Counted from the first letter of the stretch, positions 34,297-46,210 are shown. The stretch is DNA of 64,000 bases from Brevibacillus laterosporus LMG 15441 (GCF_000219535.2 NZ_CP007806.1:564001-628000), one strand, 5' to 3'. Made by a program: numbers and translations. The notes: generated by a model not told the origin, from the letters alone.

Positions 34297-35292
34297 CTAA
34301 AAAATACTTAAATCCCATTGCTGAGCCATTTCTTTTAGCAACAGGGAGCCAGCCACGCTATTGCCAACCTCATCAATTGAAGGACTAAAAATCCCAATTC
34401 CGCAACCATCGGCAAAAGGTAAGTCACGGGAGCGATAGCGAGGTGGTACAGCGGAGAGGATACCTCCAGAGACCCCGCTTTTCGTTGGAACGCCCACAAA
34501 GGCAGCGAATTTACCAGACGCGTTATACATTCCGCATGTCAGCATTAGAGATTTAGTGAAACGAGCTACGTCCTTAGGAAGTACTTGTTCCTGACGAATC
34601 GGGTGGTAGCCGTCTAGGGCCAGGATTAAGCCGATTAGGGCCGTATCCTTTGTCGTTACCTCAAGCGCGCACTGTTTTAAATAAACCTCCAGAGCACTCT
34701 CCACATCTCCGTCTAAGAAACCAATATCCTTCAGATAATAAGCTAAGGCGCGATTGCGGTGAGCAGTATTCCACTCTGACTGGAATACCTCTTCATTTAG
34801 CACGGGAGCGGTCCCGATTAGTTGGATAAATAGCTTGTTAAGTGAATCCATTTTTTGGGTAACAGAATCACCAGCGAGCATAGATGAAACTGTAATGGCC
34901 CCCGCGTTAATCATCGGATTGTAGGGACGACCAGGTTTGCTCATTTCTAATCGAATAATCGAATTAAAAGCATCACCAGTAGGCTCTGCATCAACTCGCT
35001 GCAAAACATGCGGAATGCCATATTCCATACATACCGCGACTAGGCTGAGTACTTTAGAAATACTTTGCAATGTGAATGGAGCCTCACAATCGCCAGCGGT
35101 AATCATCGTTCCATCTGTACCTATTACAGTAACTCCTAGCTGATGAGGATTCATCTTGCCTAGGGCAGGTATATAGTCAGCACACTTCCCTTGAGAAGCT
35201 GCATCCTTAAATTGATCAATCCAATGTAACAATTGAGCAGATACTTGCTGATGCTGTTCTGTTTCTGACGGTGCCAAGATACTTGGGCTCAT
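34297..35292 (-). CDS. glsA: Glutaminase GlsA
   Basis: The 331-residue protein is a serine beta-lactamase-fold glutaminase. It shows the catalytic Ser-x-x-Lys motif in FTLQSISKVLSL, then PGRPYNPMINAGAITV (Asn and Tyr contacts), GCGIGIFSPSIDEVGNSVAGS near the C-terminus, and length typical of the family. It hydrolyses glutamine to glutamate and ammonia in the cytoplasm. GAAAGGGGAG precedes the ATG at 35292. It is a single-gene unit with its own terminator. Confidence 0.93.
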   Translation of the reverse strand: MSPSILAPSETEQHQQVSAQLLHWIDQFKDAASQGKCADYIPALGKMNPHQLGVTVIGTDGTMITAGDCEAPFTLQSISKVLSLVAVCMEYGIPHVLQRVDAEPTGDAFNSIIRLEMSKPGRPYNPMINAGAITVSSMLAGDSVTQKMDSLNKLFIQLIGTAPVLNEEVFQSEWNTAHRNRALAYYLKDIGFLDGDVESALEVYLKQCALEVTTKDTALIGLILALDGYHPIRQEQVLPKDVARFTKSLMLTCGMYNASGKFAAFVGVPTKSGVSGGILSAVPPRYRSRDLPFADGCGIGIFSPSIDEVGNSVAGSLLLKEMAQQWDLSIF

Positions 35293-36030
35293 CTCAGATG
35301 CTCCCCTTTCATATTAAAAATAACTTGAATAACATACCAAGACAGGGGCACTGCCAGTTAGTATGACCCACATTCCCATATTCATATCAATGGTAGTGAG
35401 AATCGCCAGCTTAATGTGTCGTGGAACTCTATTTTAAAATCATAGAGGTGTAACAGCAAGTATATTTCCAAAAAAAGCTTATTTTTTTCAAGAGAGGGAG
35501 AATAGTGGAAAAAAAGAAAAAGCCACCAATTATAGGTAGCTTTATGGTTTCCATATTGTAAGCTGTCCCACATGACTTCATGTCGGTGTTTTATAACCTT
35601 ATTCGAATTCTTTTTCCCTTACGACATAGTATCTGGAAAAAGATAGATATAGCATTTTTGAACCTCAAAACAACGAAAGCCCTACCTCTCTTCCGTCCTT
35701 ACGGCTCCGATGACCGCGCCAGTGTGAATCGGGTAAATCAAAACGCTTGCCTGAAAATGAATTGCTTCTTTGGAAAATAGTTTTTGGACGTGAGATTTGA
35801 AAAACAGGTGAGAGTAATTCATTTCGAGGAAAAAAGAATTGGTTGGGTGAAGGTAAAAAATCATCTTAATATGAAAAACACAAGGATAATTGTAACATGT
35901 TGATAAATAAAAAGCAAATTCTATTAAAAAAATAAAAAAAATTTTAGAAATGTGTAATTTTACAGGTAACATTTATGATTTTTTGATATTATTTACTATA
36001 AGCTAATAAAGACGATGGAGAAGCCGACCT
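35293..36030. other. 738-base intergenic stretch, nothing recognised
   Basis: The stretch is AT-rich, with only short open frames lacking ribosome sites or recognisable motifs. Part of it must hold the glsA promoter on the minus strand. I see no RNA gene or repeat. Confidence 0.5.
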
Positions 36031-36420
36031 ATGATTACGGAGCTGGAGAAAAAGGATTTTCTAAAGCTTCAATTGATTTTGAAGGGAAAAGCTAGCCTGT
36101 TTCTTTAAGCAGTGATTACAGGTAATCCTCCATATATTGTGTCTTTATTGACGATCCAGATCAACCTACTTTGTGACTGCAAGGCATTGGTGAATTTCAT
36201 GTAATCGTAAGCATAGCTAATGATGTATTAGCAGTGCGAAACGATTGGATGCACAAAATCGGCTACGTTTGGACAAAAACATGAATCATTTCGCGATAGA
36301 TGAAACACAAAGCATGGCTCATTGAATGTATCGGTATCATATCAAGCTGCGTATAGAGACAACGAAACCCAAGGAGCTAGATATCTTTTAATGAAGGTAT
36401 TCCCTCTAATGCGCTCTATA
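36031..36420 (+). pseudogene. Decayed GNAT acetyltransferase (PF12746-like)
   Basis: From ATG 36031 the frame reads ITELEKKDFLKLQLILKGKA, then AVITGNPPYI; in another frame it continues VFIDDPDQPTL. This matches the start of GNAT_acetyltran proteins (AVIEGNNPGRVFVDDPDNPK). Stops and frameshifts interrupt it, and further fragments (VSYQAAYRDNETQGARYLL) follow. The rest up to 36700 has no open gene. Confidence 0.5.
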
Positions 36421-36711
36421 CCAGACGAAAGCTCTTCCGTCTATCCATAAAGATTGATGATGAATTGTCTACAAGACTCCGCTCTTCTAAAACTACAGGG
36501 TTCTTGTTAAATAAGCTGAAACGGTTCTGAGATTCCCAAAAAGCCTTCATACAGATAGGTTTGACTGGAGCATAGTTCATGACAACTGATCATGAGCAGG
36601 TTGATGTCAGCATTCGTATCAGGAAAACCTCTTTCTATTCAGTTTTGTATGTACGAATGATGACGCAAGAGAGACAAAAGAAAAAAGGATAAGGACAGGG
36701 AGAAAATAGAG

Positions 36712-37950
36712 ATGAAAATATGGTTAAAGACTTTCTTGCTATCTGGGTTACTGCTGTTGCTATTCGGTTTACAGCCTTCCCAATCCCTAGCAAGTGGAAA
36801 TGCAAAAATTTTACTAGATGGTTATCCACTAAGCTTTCCGGTACAGCCTCAAGTAGTAAAAGGAACGACTTTAGTGCCATTCCGAGCGATTGCAGAAGCG
36901 ATGGGAATTCAGGTGCAATGGGATAATGCAACGCGGACGATCGTTGCTACCAATCCAAATGGAACTGCTGGAACACAGCTTCGCCTACAAATCAACAATG
37001 CTACTGCTTATGTGAATAATCAACCAATCAAATTGGCTGTAAGCCCTACGCTTTACAAGGGGAGCGCATTAATCCCGTTGCGGGTTTTCAGTGAGCAATT
37101 TGGGGCTACGGTTAACTGGGACGGTGCTAACCAAACTGTATTATTGCAATCTCCACCAAAAGATATATATACGATGGCTTTCTATGCCATTTCTTCATTT
37201 AGTGAGCGACAACTTATCTCTTCCTTTGATGCGGTTGCCTTTGGTTGGGCAAGAATCAACGAAAATGGTGAGTTTACACTTCAAGGAAAAGATTTTTATT
37301 GGCCTAAATCAGCAGGAGATGTAACGCCAGAGGGGATTGTAAGTGAAGCAAAGGCAGGCGGAACACAGCCATACTTCATGGTTTTTGCTTCAGATCGCAA
37401 AGGTGAGCTAATGAAAATGCTTCAAACCGCGCAGCTACGTCAACAAACGATTGATGGAATTTTACAAACTGTGCGCAATCAGCCGTTTGAAGGAGTTGCC
37501 TTAGATTTTGAAGGATTGGGCTTGAGCGGAGATATCGAGCTTGAGAAACGTCTATACACGGAATTTATTGGACAGTTAGCTCCTGTGTTACATCAGGAAG
37601 GTAAAAAGCTGTCACTAATCTTGCATCCGCCAAACGGTTCCTATAAAGGCTACGATTATGCACAATTAAGTGCTATGGCAGACGATTTGATTATCATGGC
37701 GTATGACTATGGACAAAAGGGACAGCCGGAGAATTTGGACAAAGTAAATGAGGCTATCCAGCTTGCGTTAAAGCAGGTGCCAAAAGAGAAGCTGATCCTA
37801 GGTATCTCTATGGGCAGTGAAAATGCTGGCACCATTAACAGTAAAATTGGTCTAGCTAAACGATACGGTTTAAAAGGTGTTTCTCTATGGCGATTAGGAT
37901 TAATTGGAGAGCCTACTTATTTAGAAATGAAAAAGGCTGTAGCGATGTAA
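36712..37950 (+). CDS. Secreted stalk-domain protein with a GH18-like catalytic domain
   Basis: The 412-residue protein has a signal peptide (MKIWLKTFLLSGLLLLLFGL, then cleavage near SLASG). Residues about 30-145 form two copper-amine-oxidase-N-terminal (stalk) repeats: LLDGYPLSFPVQPQVVKGTT, VPFRAIAEAMGIQVQWD and PLRVFSEQFGATVNWD. Residues 150-412 form a GH18-type TIM barrel with FEGVALDFEGLG (catalytic Glu at the end of DFE), DDLIIMAYDYG and GVSLWRLGL. Such proteins act on peptidoglycan or spore cortex or bind cell wall. The DxxDxDxE motif is reduced to one Asp and the Glu, so activity needs testing. GGGAG precedes ATG 36712. Confidence 0.82.
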   Translation: MKIWLKTFLLSGLLLLLFGLQPSQSLASGNAKILLDGYPLSFPVQPQVVKGTTLVPFRAIAEAMGIQVQWDNATRTIVATNPNGTAGTQLRLQINNATAYVNNQPIKLAVSPTLYKGSALIPLRVFSEQFGATVNWDGANQTVLLQSPPKDIYTMAFYAISSFSERQLISSFDAVAFGWARINENGEFTLQGKDFYWPKSAGDVTPEGIVSEAKAGGTQPYFMVFASDRKGELMKMLQTAQLRQQTIDGILQTVRNQPFEGVALDFEGLGLSGDIELEKRLYTEFIGQLAPVLHQEGKKLSLILHPPNGSYKGYDYAQLSAMADDLIIMAYDYGQKGQPENLDKVNEAIQLALKQVPKEKLILGISMGSENAGTINSKIGLAKRYGLKGVSLWRLGLIGEPTYLEMKKAVAM

Positions 37951-37988
37951 CGGTACATCCTTTTATCACATGGCATATATAATCGCTA

Positions 37989-38023
37989 AATCCATCCCTC
38001 ACATTGAAGGGATGGATTTTTTT
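37989..38023 (+). terminator. Terminator after the stalk/GH18-like gene
   Basis: AATCCATCCCT pairs with AGGGATGGATT, followed by a T-run. Confidence 0.8.
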
Positions 38024-38118
38024 ATGTCTGATTAGTAAAGAGATTGTACTTTAAAAATTACAGGATAGAAATTAAATTACCTCATTACGATTTGCTACAG
38101 AGTTAAATACATAAGGGA

Positions 38119-38158
38119 AGAAGCGTCTAAATGATGAATTTGGATGCTTCTTTTTTTG
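38119..38158 (+). terminator. Second hairpin with T-run upstream of the collagen-like gene
   Basis: GAAGCGTCTAAAT pairs imperfectly with ATTTGGATGCTTC, followed by seven Ts. There is no gene between this and the previous terminator, so it may back up the first or attenuate a short leader. Confidence 0.6.
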
Positions 38159-38264
38159 GCTAAAGGGTGATGAACATACCGGTACATGTGCAACAAAAGA
38201 GGCACATTTTTCCAAAAAATAGTTTATTTACACCATACCCTTATTAATAATTTGAATACTGTAA

Positions 38265-39692
<1,428 letters not shown>

Positions 39693-39709
39693 ATCAGATC
39701 AATATGTTA

Positions 39710-39747
39710 AAAAAGCTGCTCTTCTGAAATAGGAGAGCAGCTTTTTC
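39710..39747 (+). terminator. Terminator after the collagen-like gene
   Basis: AAAAAGCTGCTCT pairs with AGAGCAGCTTTTT. Confidence 0.85.
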
Positions 39748-40246
39748 TTTAGACATACCTTCATGTGAATAATACTTAATGAACAGTTACGAATTTCCTA
39801 TAAATTTCATGTTGCCATTTTGTCCAAAATTAGGAAATAATAAGTATATACCACAATACCATATACCTCTTTTGTTTTTACTCCTATTATCTTACTATCA
39901 ACAGCTTCTCAACGTGTAAAGCCAACCAAGAAAGGGTATGCACATAGCTATATTTTTATGAATAGATATCATCCCAAATTTTTAAAGAAGTCCTCTAATG
40001 TTTATAAATAAACTAATTGTTATTTTTATCATGTCATTTTTATTAGAATTTATCTATATTATATCTGCATAAATAAATATATGATTATTTACACATATAA
40101 TTGTATGGGAGAGTTGAATATCCTGAATAATTATAATATAGTGCCAATTATAATAAATAGATATATAAGTATTGAAGAGGTGTCTTTGCTTGATTTTGCT
40201 ATGTATTACATAAGGAATGGAAACTATTGAAAAGAGGTGACAGGCT
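39748..40246. other. 500-base AT-rich intergenic stretch, nothing recognised
   Basis: It holds no open frame with a ribosome site and no stable hairpin that I can see. The end of it must contain the promoter of the GNAT gene at 40247. Confidence 0.5.
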
Positions 40247-40747
40247 ATGTTTCAATTAGAAACAAACAGAATGATCTTGCGAAAAATGAAGTTGTCAGAT
40301 GTGGAAAAATTACGCAGGATATTTACTGACCCTATTGCTATGCAGTTCTATCCATCTACGAAAAATGAAGAAGAGACGGTTGCATGGATCAAGTGGAATC
40401 AGGGGAATTATGAAAAATACGGAATAGGATTTTGGATTGCTGAGAATAAACAGGATGGGGAATTTATAGGGCAATGCGGCTTGGTACCTCAAGAAATTAA
40501 TCTTCAACAAGAAATTGAAATTGGTTATTTGATTGTCCGTAAATATTGGGGACAAGGATTAGCTACAGAATGTGCAGTTGCTTGTAGAGAATATGGTTTC
40601 CATAAGCTTGGCCATGACCGTTTGATTTCACTTATTGATAAAAGGAACGTAGCGTCCAGACGTGTTGCGGAGAATGTCGGTATGACATGGAAAAAAGAAA
40701 TAAGTAAATGGAATAAAACGATACAATTATACAGCATAACCAAATAA
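40247..40747 (+). CDS. GNAT acetyltransferase, RimJ/RimL-like
   Basis: The 166-residue protein follows the Acetyltransf_3 pattern: [41 protein letters not shown] (the acetyl-CoA loop is RKYWGQGLA) and [18 protein letters not shown]. It acetylates a protein N-terminus or small molecule; the substrate is not predictable. AAAGAGGTG precedes ATG 40247. The YnfA gene follows within about 30 bases and may be co-transcribed. Confidence 0.85.
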   Translation: MFQLETNRMILRKMKLSDVEKLRRIFTDPIAMQFYPSTKNEEETVAWIKWNQGNYEKYGIGFWIAENKQDGEFIGQCGLVPQEINLQQEIEIGYLIVRKYWGQGLATECAVACREYGFHKLGHDRLISLIDKRNVASRRVAENVGMTWKKEISKWNKTIQLYSITK

Positions 40748-40773
40748 CGGATATGCCCAGAAGGAGAAAGTCA

Positions 40774-41100
40774 TTGTTAGCATCAATTTTCTTATTTATC
40801 ACAGCCGGTCTAGCTGAGATTGGTGGCGGCTATCTGGTTTGGCTATGGTTACGAGAGGCAAAACCAGCCTGGTATGGTCTTGTAGGGAGCATCATTCTTA
40901 TCGCTTATGGGATTATTCCAACTTTGCAGAGATTTCCTACATTTGGACGAGTATATGCAGCTTATGGAGGAGTATTTATTATCCTAGCGATTATGTGGGG
41001 GTGGTTAGTAGATAAAAAGACTCCAGATATGTATGACTGGCTAGGAGCAGCGATTTGTATAGTTGGTGTGGGTGTTATTTTGTGGGCGCCTAGATCATAG
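40774..41100 (+). CDS. ynfA: YnfA family (UPF0060) small membrane protein
   Basis: I start it at TTG 40774 behind AGGAGA, which gives 108 residues, the usual length of YnfA; ATG 40753 would add seven charged residues. Four membrane helices are visible, with the signature [17 protein letters not shown] and [16 protein letters not shown]. YnfA proteins resemble small multidrug resistance transporters and may act as dimers. Confidence 0.88.
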   Translation: MLASIFLFITAGLAEIGGGYLVWLWLREAKPAWYGLVGSIILIAYGIIPTLQRFPTFGRVYAAYGGVFIILAIMWGWLVDKKTPDMYDWLGAAICIVGVGVILWAPRS

Positions 41101-41102
41101 GG

Positions 41103-41142
41103 GCATGGTTTCTATCTTAATGTAAAGATAGAAACCATGCTT
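41103..41142 (+). terminator. Terminator after ynfA
   Basis: GCATGGTTTCTATCTT pairs with AAGATAGAAACCATGC with a short loop. The tail is TTATTTAT. Confidence 0.7.
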
Positions 41143-41275
41143 ATTTATGTGGCATTTTTTAAAAAAATATGGTAAAGTTTAAATCCTACTTTACATATAG
41201 GAATTAATGTATTATAACTTGAATATGCTTTAGTTACCTTCATGAGAATTTATCACACAGAACGGAGGGAATCCA

Positions 41276-42664
41276 TTGTCAACAGTTTGGATTTTACTTA
41301 ATATTGCTATCATGTTACTCATTATTTTTGGACTATATACCATGCAAAAGAAACATATCTCCTTTTCGAAGCGTGTGTTTACCGCACTGGCTGTTGGGAT
41401 TGTCTTCGGAGTGGGCTTACAGCTTACCTATGGGGCAAAAACAGACATTATAAAGGATTCGATAGAATGGTTTAACATTGTAGGTAAAGGCTACATTAAG
41501 CTTTTACAGATGATTGTAATGCCTCTGGTATTTATATCCATTTTAGCTGCTTTTACAAAGGTTAAGCTAACGAATAATATCGGAAAAATTAGTTCCTTAA
41601 TTATTGGTATCCTAATTGCAACCACTGCGGTATCTGCCGCTATTGGGATTGGAACAACACTCGCCTTTCATTTAGAAGCTGTTCAAATTCAGCAAGGCGA
41701 CCAGGAAACAAATCGAGCTGCTCAACTAGAAAAGACGTTTGGTCAAATTCAAGATTTATCTCTTCCTCAGAAAATCGTGGAATTATTACCGGCCAACCCG
41801 TTTCTTGATCTAACAGGCCAACGTTCTACTTCTACGATTGCAGTTGTTATTTTTGCTGCCTTGCTTGGCATGGCGTTCTTAGGTGTAAAGGGGAAACAAC
41901 CGGAACACGCTACATTCTTTGCCAAAATTGTCGATACATTTTATACGATAATTATGCGGGTAGTGAGCATTATTTTACGCTTAACTCCTTATGGGGTACT
42001 AGCTCTCATGACCAAGGTAACGGCTACTAGCGATTACTTAGCAATTCTTAAATTAGGAAAGTTTGTGCTTGCCTCCTATGTCGCGATTCTCATTATGTTT
42101 GCTATCCATCTGATTTTACTTGCTGTTACTGGACTTAACCCTATTTCTTATTTGAAAAAGACGTTTCCTGTTTTAACTTTTGCATTTACTTCACGTTCAA
42201 GTGCAGGAGCATTGCCTTTAAACGTAGAAACGCAGCGTGATAAATTGGGAGTACCGGAAGGAATAGCTAACTTTGCTGGATCTTTTGGTTTATCCATTGG
42301 TCAAAACGGTTGCGCAGGTATTTATCCAGCCATGTTAGCTGTGATGATTGCCCCTACAATTGGGATTGATCCATTGACGCCTTCTTTCATCGTATCTCTT
42401 ATTGCTGTCGTTGCGATTAGTTCCTTCGGAGTTGCAGGCGTAGGTGGTGGAGCCACTTTTGCTGCTCTTCTGGTCCTCTCTACAATGAACATGCCAATTG
42501 CATTAGCTGGTTTGTTAATTTCTGTAGAGCCATTAATTGATATGGGACGTACAGCTCTAAACGTGAGCGGCAGTATGGTAGCCGGTGTGATCACTAGCCG
42601 TGTAACGAAAGAGTTAGACACCAATATTTACAATGAACAAACGCAAAAACATGTAGAAGCGTAA
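41276..42664 (+). CDS. tcyP: L-cystine/dicarboxylate:cation symporter TcyP
   Basis: The 462-residue protein starts at TTG 41276 behind GGAGGG. It has the DAACS-family fold with an N-terminal lipophilic half and the C-terminal re-entrant hairpins FAFTSRSSAGALPLNVE and GGGATFAALLVLSTMN. SFGLSIGQNGCAGIYPAM is the motif that in TcyP replaces the usual NMDG. It imports L-cystine with a cation. The immediately following gene, ilvA, has its own promoter and leader. Confidence 0.88.
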   Translation: MSTVWILLNIAIMLLIIFGLYTMQKKHISFSKRVFTALAVGIVFGVGLQLTYGAKTDIIKDSIEWFNIVGKGYIKLLQMIVMPLVFISILAAFTKVKLTNNIGKISSLIIGILIATTAVSAAIGIGTTLAFHLEAVQIQQGDQETNRAAQLEKTFGQIQDLSLPQKIVELLPANPFLDLTGQRSTSTIAVVIFAALLGMAFLGVKGKQPEHATFFAKIVDTFYTIIMRVVSIILRLTPYGVLALMTKVTATSDYLAILKLGKFVLASYVAILIMFAIHLILLAVTGLNPISYLKKTFPVLTFAFTSRSSAGALPLNVETQRDKLGVPEGIANFAGSFGLSIGQNGCAGIYPAMLAVMIAPTIGIDPLTPSFIVSLIAVVAISSFGVAGVGGGATFAALLVLSTMNMPIALAGLLISVEPLIDMGRTALNVSGSMVAGVITSRVTKELDTNIYNEQTQKHVEA

Positions 42665-42712
42665 GACCATCGGATTGTTTACTTACAGTCTTTTCGCTTT
42701 GCTTCTTTTTCA

Positions 42713-42758
42713 AGTGTCGCACGAAACAATTCCTTTGTTCGTGGCGGCACTTTTTTTG
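42713..42758 (+). terminator. Terminator after tcyP
   Basis: GTGTCGCACGAAACAA pairs imperfectly with TTTGTTCGTGGCGGCAC, then seven Ts. It ends six bases before the -35 box of the ilvA promoter. Confidence 0.75.
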
Positions 42759-42763
42759 TAAGG

Positions 42764-42792
42764 TTGACAAGCCAGTAACATCTCACTATAAT
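42764..42792 (+). promoter_or_regulatory. Sigma-A promoter of the ilvA T-box transcript
   Basis: TTGACA (42764-42769) and TATAAT (42787-42792) are 17 bases apart. Both hexamers are perfect. Confidence 0.88.
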
Positions 42793-42798
42793 TCTGAA

Positions 42799-43240
42799 CA
42801 ATAAGTATTGGAATGTTATGAAAAAATATGCATGAAGCCGTGAAGAGGAAGAGTAAAAGAAAGCTCTAGTGTCAGAGAGCCGTCTCAATGTGCTGCGAAG
42901 ATGGTCGCTATCTTTCCTTGAAAATCACCTCAGAGCTTTGTTGTGGAACAGATCAGTGCAGAGCAGAAGCAGGGGAGAGTCAGAGCTTACCGAAACTCTC
43001 AATCTCTGCGATCATTAGTACATGACAACGAATTGTCCACGTTATCGGACTAAGTCTATTTGAACCTTCTTGAACGTATGTGGTGTATGGATCGCTTTAC
43101 ATGCGAGTCATGAAGGAAGGGGGAATTAGACTTGTGGAGTCCGTTTTTGTGAAGAAACGGAGAATGCTCAGTGGTATCGCGACTCTCGCCTAAGCAATGG
43201 AAGTAAAATTCTTTCATGCTGGGCGAGTTTTTTTGTTATC
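42799..43240 (+). promoter_or_regulatory. T-box leader, predicted isoleucine (AUC) specifier
   Basis: The leader runs about 440 bases from the predicted start site to a terminator (CTCGCC/GGGCGAG then T-run, 43184-43236). The T-box core is CAGTGGTATCGCG at about 43169-43181, with TAT where most leaders have TAC. Stem I shows AGAGAGC and a specifier-loop 3' side GAAA-ATC-ACC; ATC (42924-42926) is followed by a purine. ATC is an isoleucine codon, and threonine dehydratase is the first committed step to isoleucine, so leader and gene agree. Confidence 0.85.
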
Positions 43241-43267
43241 GAAAAAAATAGAGAGGCGGAGAAACTG

Positions 43268-44527
43268 ATGAATGTAACAACCAGCAAGCTAACCATAGAA
43301 GATATTCTGGTGGCGAGTCATCTATTGCGAGAAGTTATTGTCAAAACACCGCTACAGTACAATGCCGTTTTGTCAGATAAATACCAATGCAATGTATTCT
43401 TAAAGCGGGAGGACTTACAGGTTGTTCGTTCCTTTAAATTGCGCGGTGCGTATTATCTCATGCGTACATTATCGGATGAGCAAATGAAACGTGGTGTCGT
43501 TTGTGCTTCCGCAGGTAATCATGCACAAGGGGTTGCTTATTCCTGTAAAGCTTTAGGAGCTCGCGGTACGATCTTTATGCCCAGCACAACACCTCGTCAA
43601 AAGGTGTCTCAGGTGAAGTTATTCGGCGGTGATCAGGTTGAGATTGTATTAGTGGGTGATACCTTCGATGATTCTTTTTCTGAGGCGATCAAATATGGTA
43701 AGGAACATGACATGACGTTCATTCATCCATTTGATCATGAAAAAATTATTGCGGGTCAAGGCACGGTAGGCATGGAAATCCTAAATGATATGACAGAAGC
43801 GTTGGATTACCTGTTTGTAGGTATCGGAGGAGGAGGCCTGGCGGCAGGTGTTGGAACTTGTGTCAAGGGGATTAGCCCTCTAACCGATGTCATTGGAGTA
43901 GAGCCCCAAGGAGCGGCTTCTATGAAGCAGTCCTTTAGAGAGAATCAAGTGATCGCTTTGCAAGAGATTGATACATTTGTGGATGGGGCTGCGGTTAAGC
44001 AGGTAGGGCAGCTCTCATACGAGCTATGTAAAGAGGTGCTTGACGATATTGTCACGGTACCAGAGGGAAAGGTATGCAGTACAATTCTTGATTTATATAA
44101 TCAAAATGCAATTGTAGCTGAGCCTGCCGGGGCACTTACCATCGCGGCACTGGATGAGTACAAGCATAAAATTAAAGGGAAAAATGTGGTCTGTATCGTT
44201 AGTGGAGGAAATAACGATATTGATCGCATGCAAGATATTAAGGAACGGTCTTTAATCTATGAGGGACTCAAGCATTACTTCATCATTAACTTTCCTCAGC
44301 GTGCGGGGGCCTTGCGGGAGTTTCTTGATGAGGTGCTAGGGCCTACAGATGATATTACTAGATTCGAATATACTAAGAAAAATAATAAGGATAACGGACC
44401 TGCATTAGTTGGCATTGAATTAAAGCAAAAGGATGATTATGAGGCATTAATGGAACGAATGAAGCAAAAGAACTTCCCTTTCATGGAAATCAATCATCAT
44501 CCTACTTTGTTTAACCTACTCATTTAG
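43268..44527 (+). CDS. ilvA: Threonine dehydratase, biosynthetic, single-ACT short form
   Basis: The 419-residue protein is a fold type II PLP enzyme. The PLP Lys lies in VVRSFKLRGAYYLM, the pyridine-binding loop in CASAGNHAQGVAY, and the phosphate-binding Gly loop in VGIGGGGLAAGV. Residues about 335-419 form one ACT-like regulatory domain (HYFIINFPQRAGALREFLDE). It deaminates threonine to 2-oxobutanoate for isoleucine synthesis. Length matches the Bacillus-type short form rather than the E. coli enzyme (about 514). Isoleucine control through the T-box adds to any feedback by the ACT domain. Confidence 0.93.
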   Translation: MNVTTSKLTIEDILVASHLLREVIVKTPLQYNAVLSDKYQCNVFLKREDLQVVRSFKLRGAYYLMRTLSDEQMKRGVVCASAGNHAQGVAYSCKALGARGTIFMPSTTPRQKVSQVKLFGGDQVEIVLVGDTFDDSFSEAIKYGKEHDMTFIHPFDHEKIIAGQGTVGMEILNDMTEALDYLFVGIGGGGLAAGVGTCVKGISPLTDVIGVEPQGAASMKQSFRENQVIALQEIDTFVDGAAVKQVGQLSYELCKEVLDDIVTVPEGKVCSTILDLYNQNAIVAEPAGALTIAALDEYKHKIKGKNVVCIVSGGNNDIDRMQDIKERSLIYEGLKHYFIINFPQRAGALREFLDEVLGPTDDITRFEYTKKNNKDNGPALVGIELKQKDDYEALMERMKQKNFPFMEINHHPTLFNLLI

Positions 44528-44608
44528 TAGAAATGGGTGCAGAATTTTCTTATTAGAAAGAAAAATGAGCCCCCGACATAACATCAGAGGGCCGCTTCTA
44601 TTAGGGAG

Positions 44609-46030
44609 CTAGATGATGTGGTACGTTTTATTATCCTCTGGAGATCCATTACTCATGGGCTTTCTTTTAATCCGCAGGAAGTAATAGAGTAAACAGAATA
44701 GAGCGAACACTCCGCCGCAATATAAGGCAACCCGCTGATCTTTATCAAAGGCTAGGCTGATAAGTACAACTAGGTTGAGTGTCAAACTAATTAAGGGCAG
44801 GATTGGATAAAACGGAGTCCGGAATTTGAGATCTTTTAGCTTCCCACCATTTTTTAGATAATGCTTACGGAATGCTAATTGAGAGGCAGAAATTGAAATC
44901 CAGCCTACCTGTGCTCCTAATCCTGCAAGGGAGATCAACCAGAGATATACGGTATTTTCAGCATACACGCTGGAAAGCAAGGATAGCAGGGAAATGGAAA
45001 ATGTGAGTAATAGGGCGTTCATGGGGACGCCTTTTTTGTTTACTTTGCCGAGTGTTGGACTGGCCATTTCTGTTTTAGATAAAGACCACAGCATTCGAGT
45101 GGCCGCATATAAACCGGAATTAGCTACAGATAGTAATGCTGTTAGGATAACAAAATTCATAATATCGGCGGCATATGGGATACCAATTTTGTCGAACACC
45201 ATGACGAATGGGCTTTCAATCACTCCTGCTTGTTGATGGGGAATCTGGCCGGCTAAAATCGTAATCGCCAGCACAAAAAAGATGAGTGTTCGCCAAACGG
45301 TAGCTCGAATTGATTTTGGAATGTTTTGCTCTGGATTGTCACTTTCACCAGCAGCAATGCCAATGAGCTCGGTTCCCTGAAAGGAGAAATTCACCGTAAT
45401 CATCGTAAGCAACAGACCAGTAATTCCATTAGGCAGCCAGGAGGTTTCGGCAAAATTGCTTAGCAGGGGAGCAGCTTCGCCACCTCGGAAGGGAATGATA
45501 CCAAACATTGCACCACCGCCGAGCACGATAAAGGCTAAAATAGCCGCTACCTTGAAACTGGAGAACCAGAATTCAGTCTCACCAAAAGCTTTAGCTGACA
45601 GGGCATTAAGTAAAAAGAGGATGACGCCAAAAATAGCGCACCACATCCAGACGGGTGAATCTGGAAACCAACGTTGCATGAGTAGACCAGAAGATAAAAG
45701 CTCCAGAGCTACTGTTACAGCCCAGCCCAACCAGTATATCCATCCAATAGTAAAACCCATTGCTGGACTAATAAATTTAGTTGTATACGTCTGGAACGAG
45801 CCAGATACAGGCATAGCAACCGATAATTCACCGAGGCAGAGCATGGTGAGATACATGATAAACCCACCTACAAGGTAGGAAATGATGGCTCCGATCGGAC
45901 CTGCTTGGCTAATGGTATAGCCGGAGCCTAGAAAGAGTCCTGTGCCAATAATTCCGCCGAGTGAGATCATAAATAAGTGTCTACTTTTCAGCGTGCGTTG
46001 CAATTCATGAGAGGAACGTTGTGTGGACAT
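44609..46030 (-). CDS. Amino-acid permease, RocE/RocC-like (APC superfamily)
   Basis: The 473-residue protein has 12 hydrophobic segments and the AAT-family N-terminus [20 protein letters not shown], then [27 protein letters not shown] precedes ATG 46030. A sigma-54 promoter lies directly upstream, and the rocR regulator gene follows on the same strand side at 46211. This points to arginine or ornithine uptake, as for RocE and RocC. GABA-permease-like substrates remain possible. Confidence 0.85.
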   Translation of the reverse strand: MSTQRSSHELQRTLKSRHLFMISLGGIIGTGLFLGSGYTISQAGPIGAIISYLVGGFIMYLTMLCLGELSVAMPVSGSFQTYTTKFISPAMGFTIGWIYWLGWAVTVALELLSSGLLMQRWFPDSPVWMWCAIFGVILFLLNALSAKAFGETEFWFSSFKVAAILAFIVLGGGAMFGIIPFRGGEAAPLLSNFAETSWLPNGITGLLLTMITVNFSFQGTELIGIAAGESDNPEQNIPKSIRATVWRTLIFFVLAITILAGQIPHQQAGVIESPFVMVFDKIGIPYAADIMNFVILTALLSVANSGLYAATRMLWSLSKTEMASPTLGKVNKKGVPMNALLLTFSISLLSLLSSVYAENTVYLWLISLAGLGAQVGWISISASQLAFRKHYLKNGGKLKDLKFRTPFYPILPLISLTLNLVVLISLAFDKDQRVALYCGGVFALFCLLYYFLRIKRKPMSNGSPEDNKTYHII

Positions 46031-46090
46031 GTCCTTCTCTCCTTTCTATGATCTCACAGTGAGATGTATGCGTTTACAGAGAAAATATTA

Positions 46091-46107
46091 TGCAACATTC
46101 GTACCAA
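46091..46107 (-). promoter_or_regulatory. Sigma-54 (SigL) promoter of the permease gene
   Basis: On the minus strand the sequence is TTGGTACGAATGTTGCA: GG, ten bases, GC, matching the -24/-12 consensus TGGCACG-N4-TTGCA. Confidence 0.85.
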
Positions 46108-46185
46108 TTGAAATTTTCCGAATTATAAAGATAAATAAAAAGGGGTGCAAAAAAAATTGTCGGTTTTTGTTTGAAAAACTTTGCT

Positions 46186-46200
46186 GCCAATTTTTTTTGC
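46186..46200. promoter_or_regulatory. Probable RocR-type upstream activating site
   Basis: GCCAATTTTTTTTGC is an imperfect 15-base dyad of the same form as two sites before rocD (GCAAAA-N3-TTTTGC). It lies about 90 bases upstream of the permease sigma-54 promoter. A weaker copy (GCAAAAAAAATTGTC) begins at 46147. Confidence 0.5.
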
Positions 46201-46210
46201 ATGTTGATAC

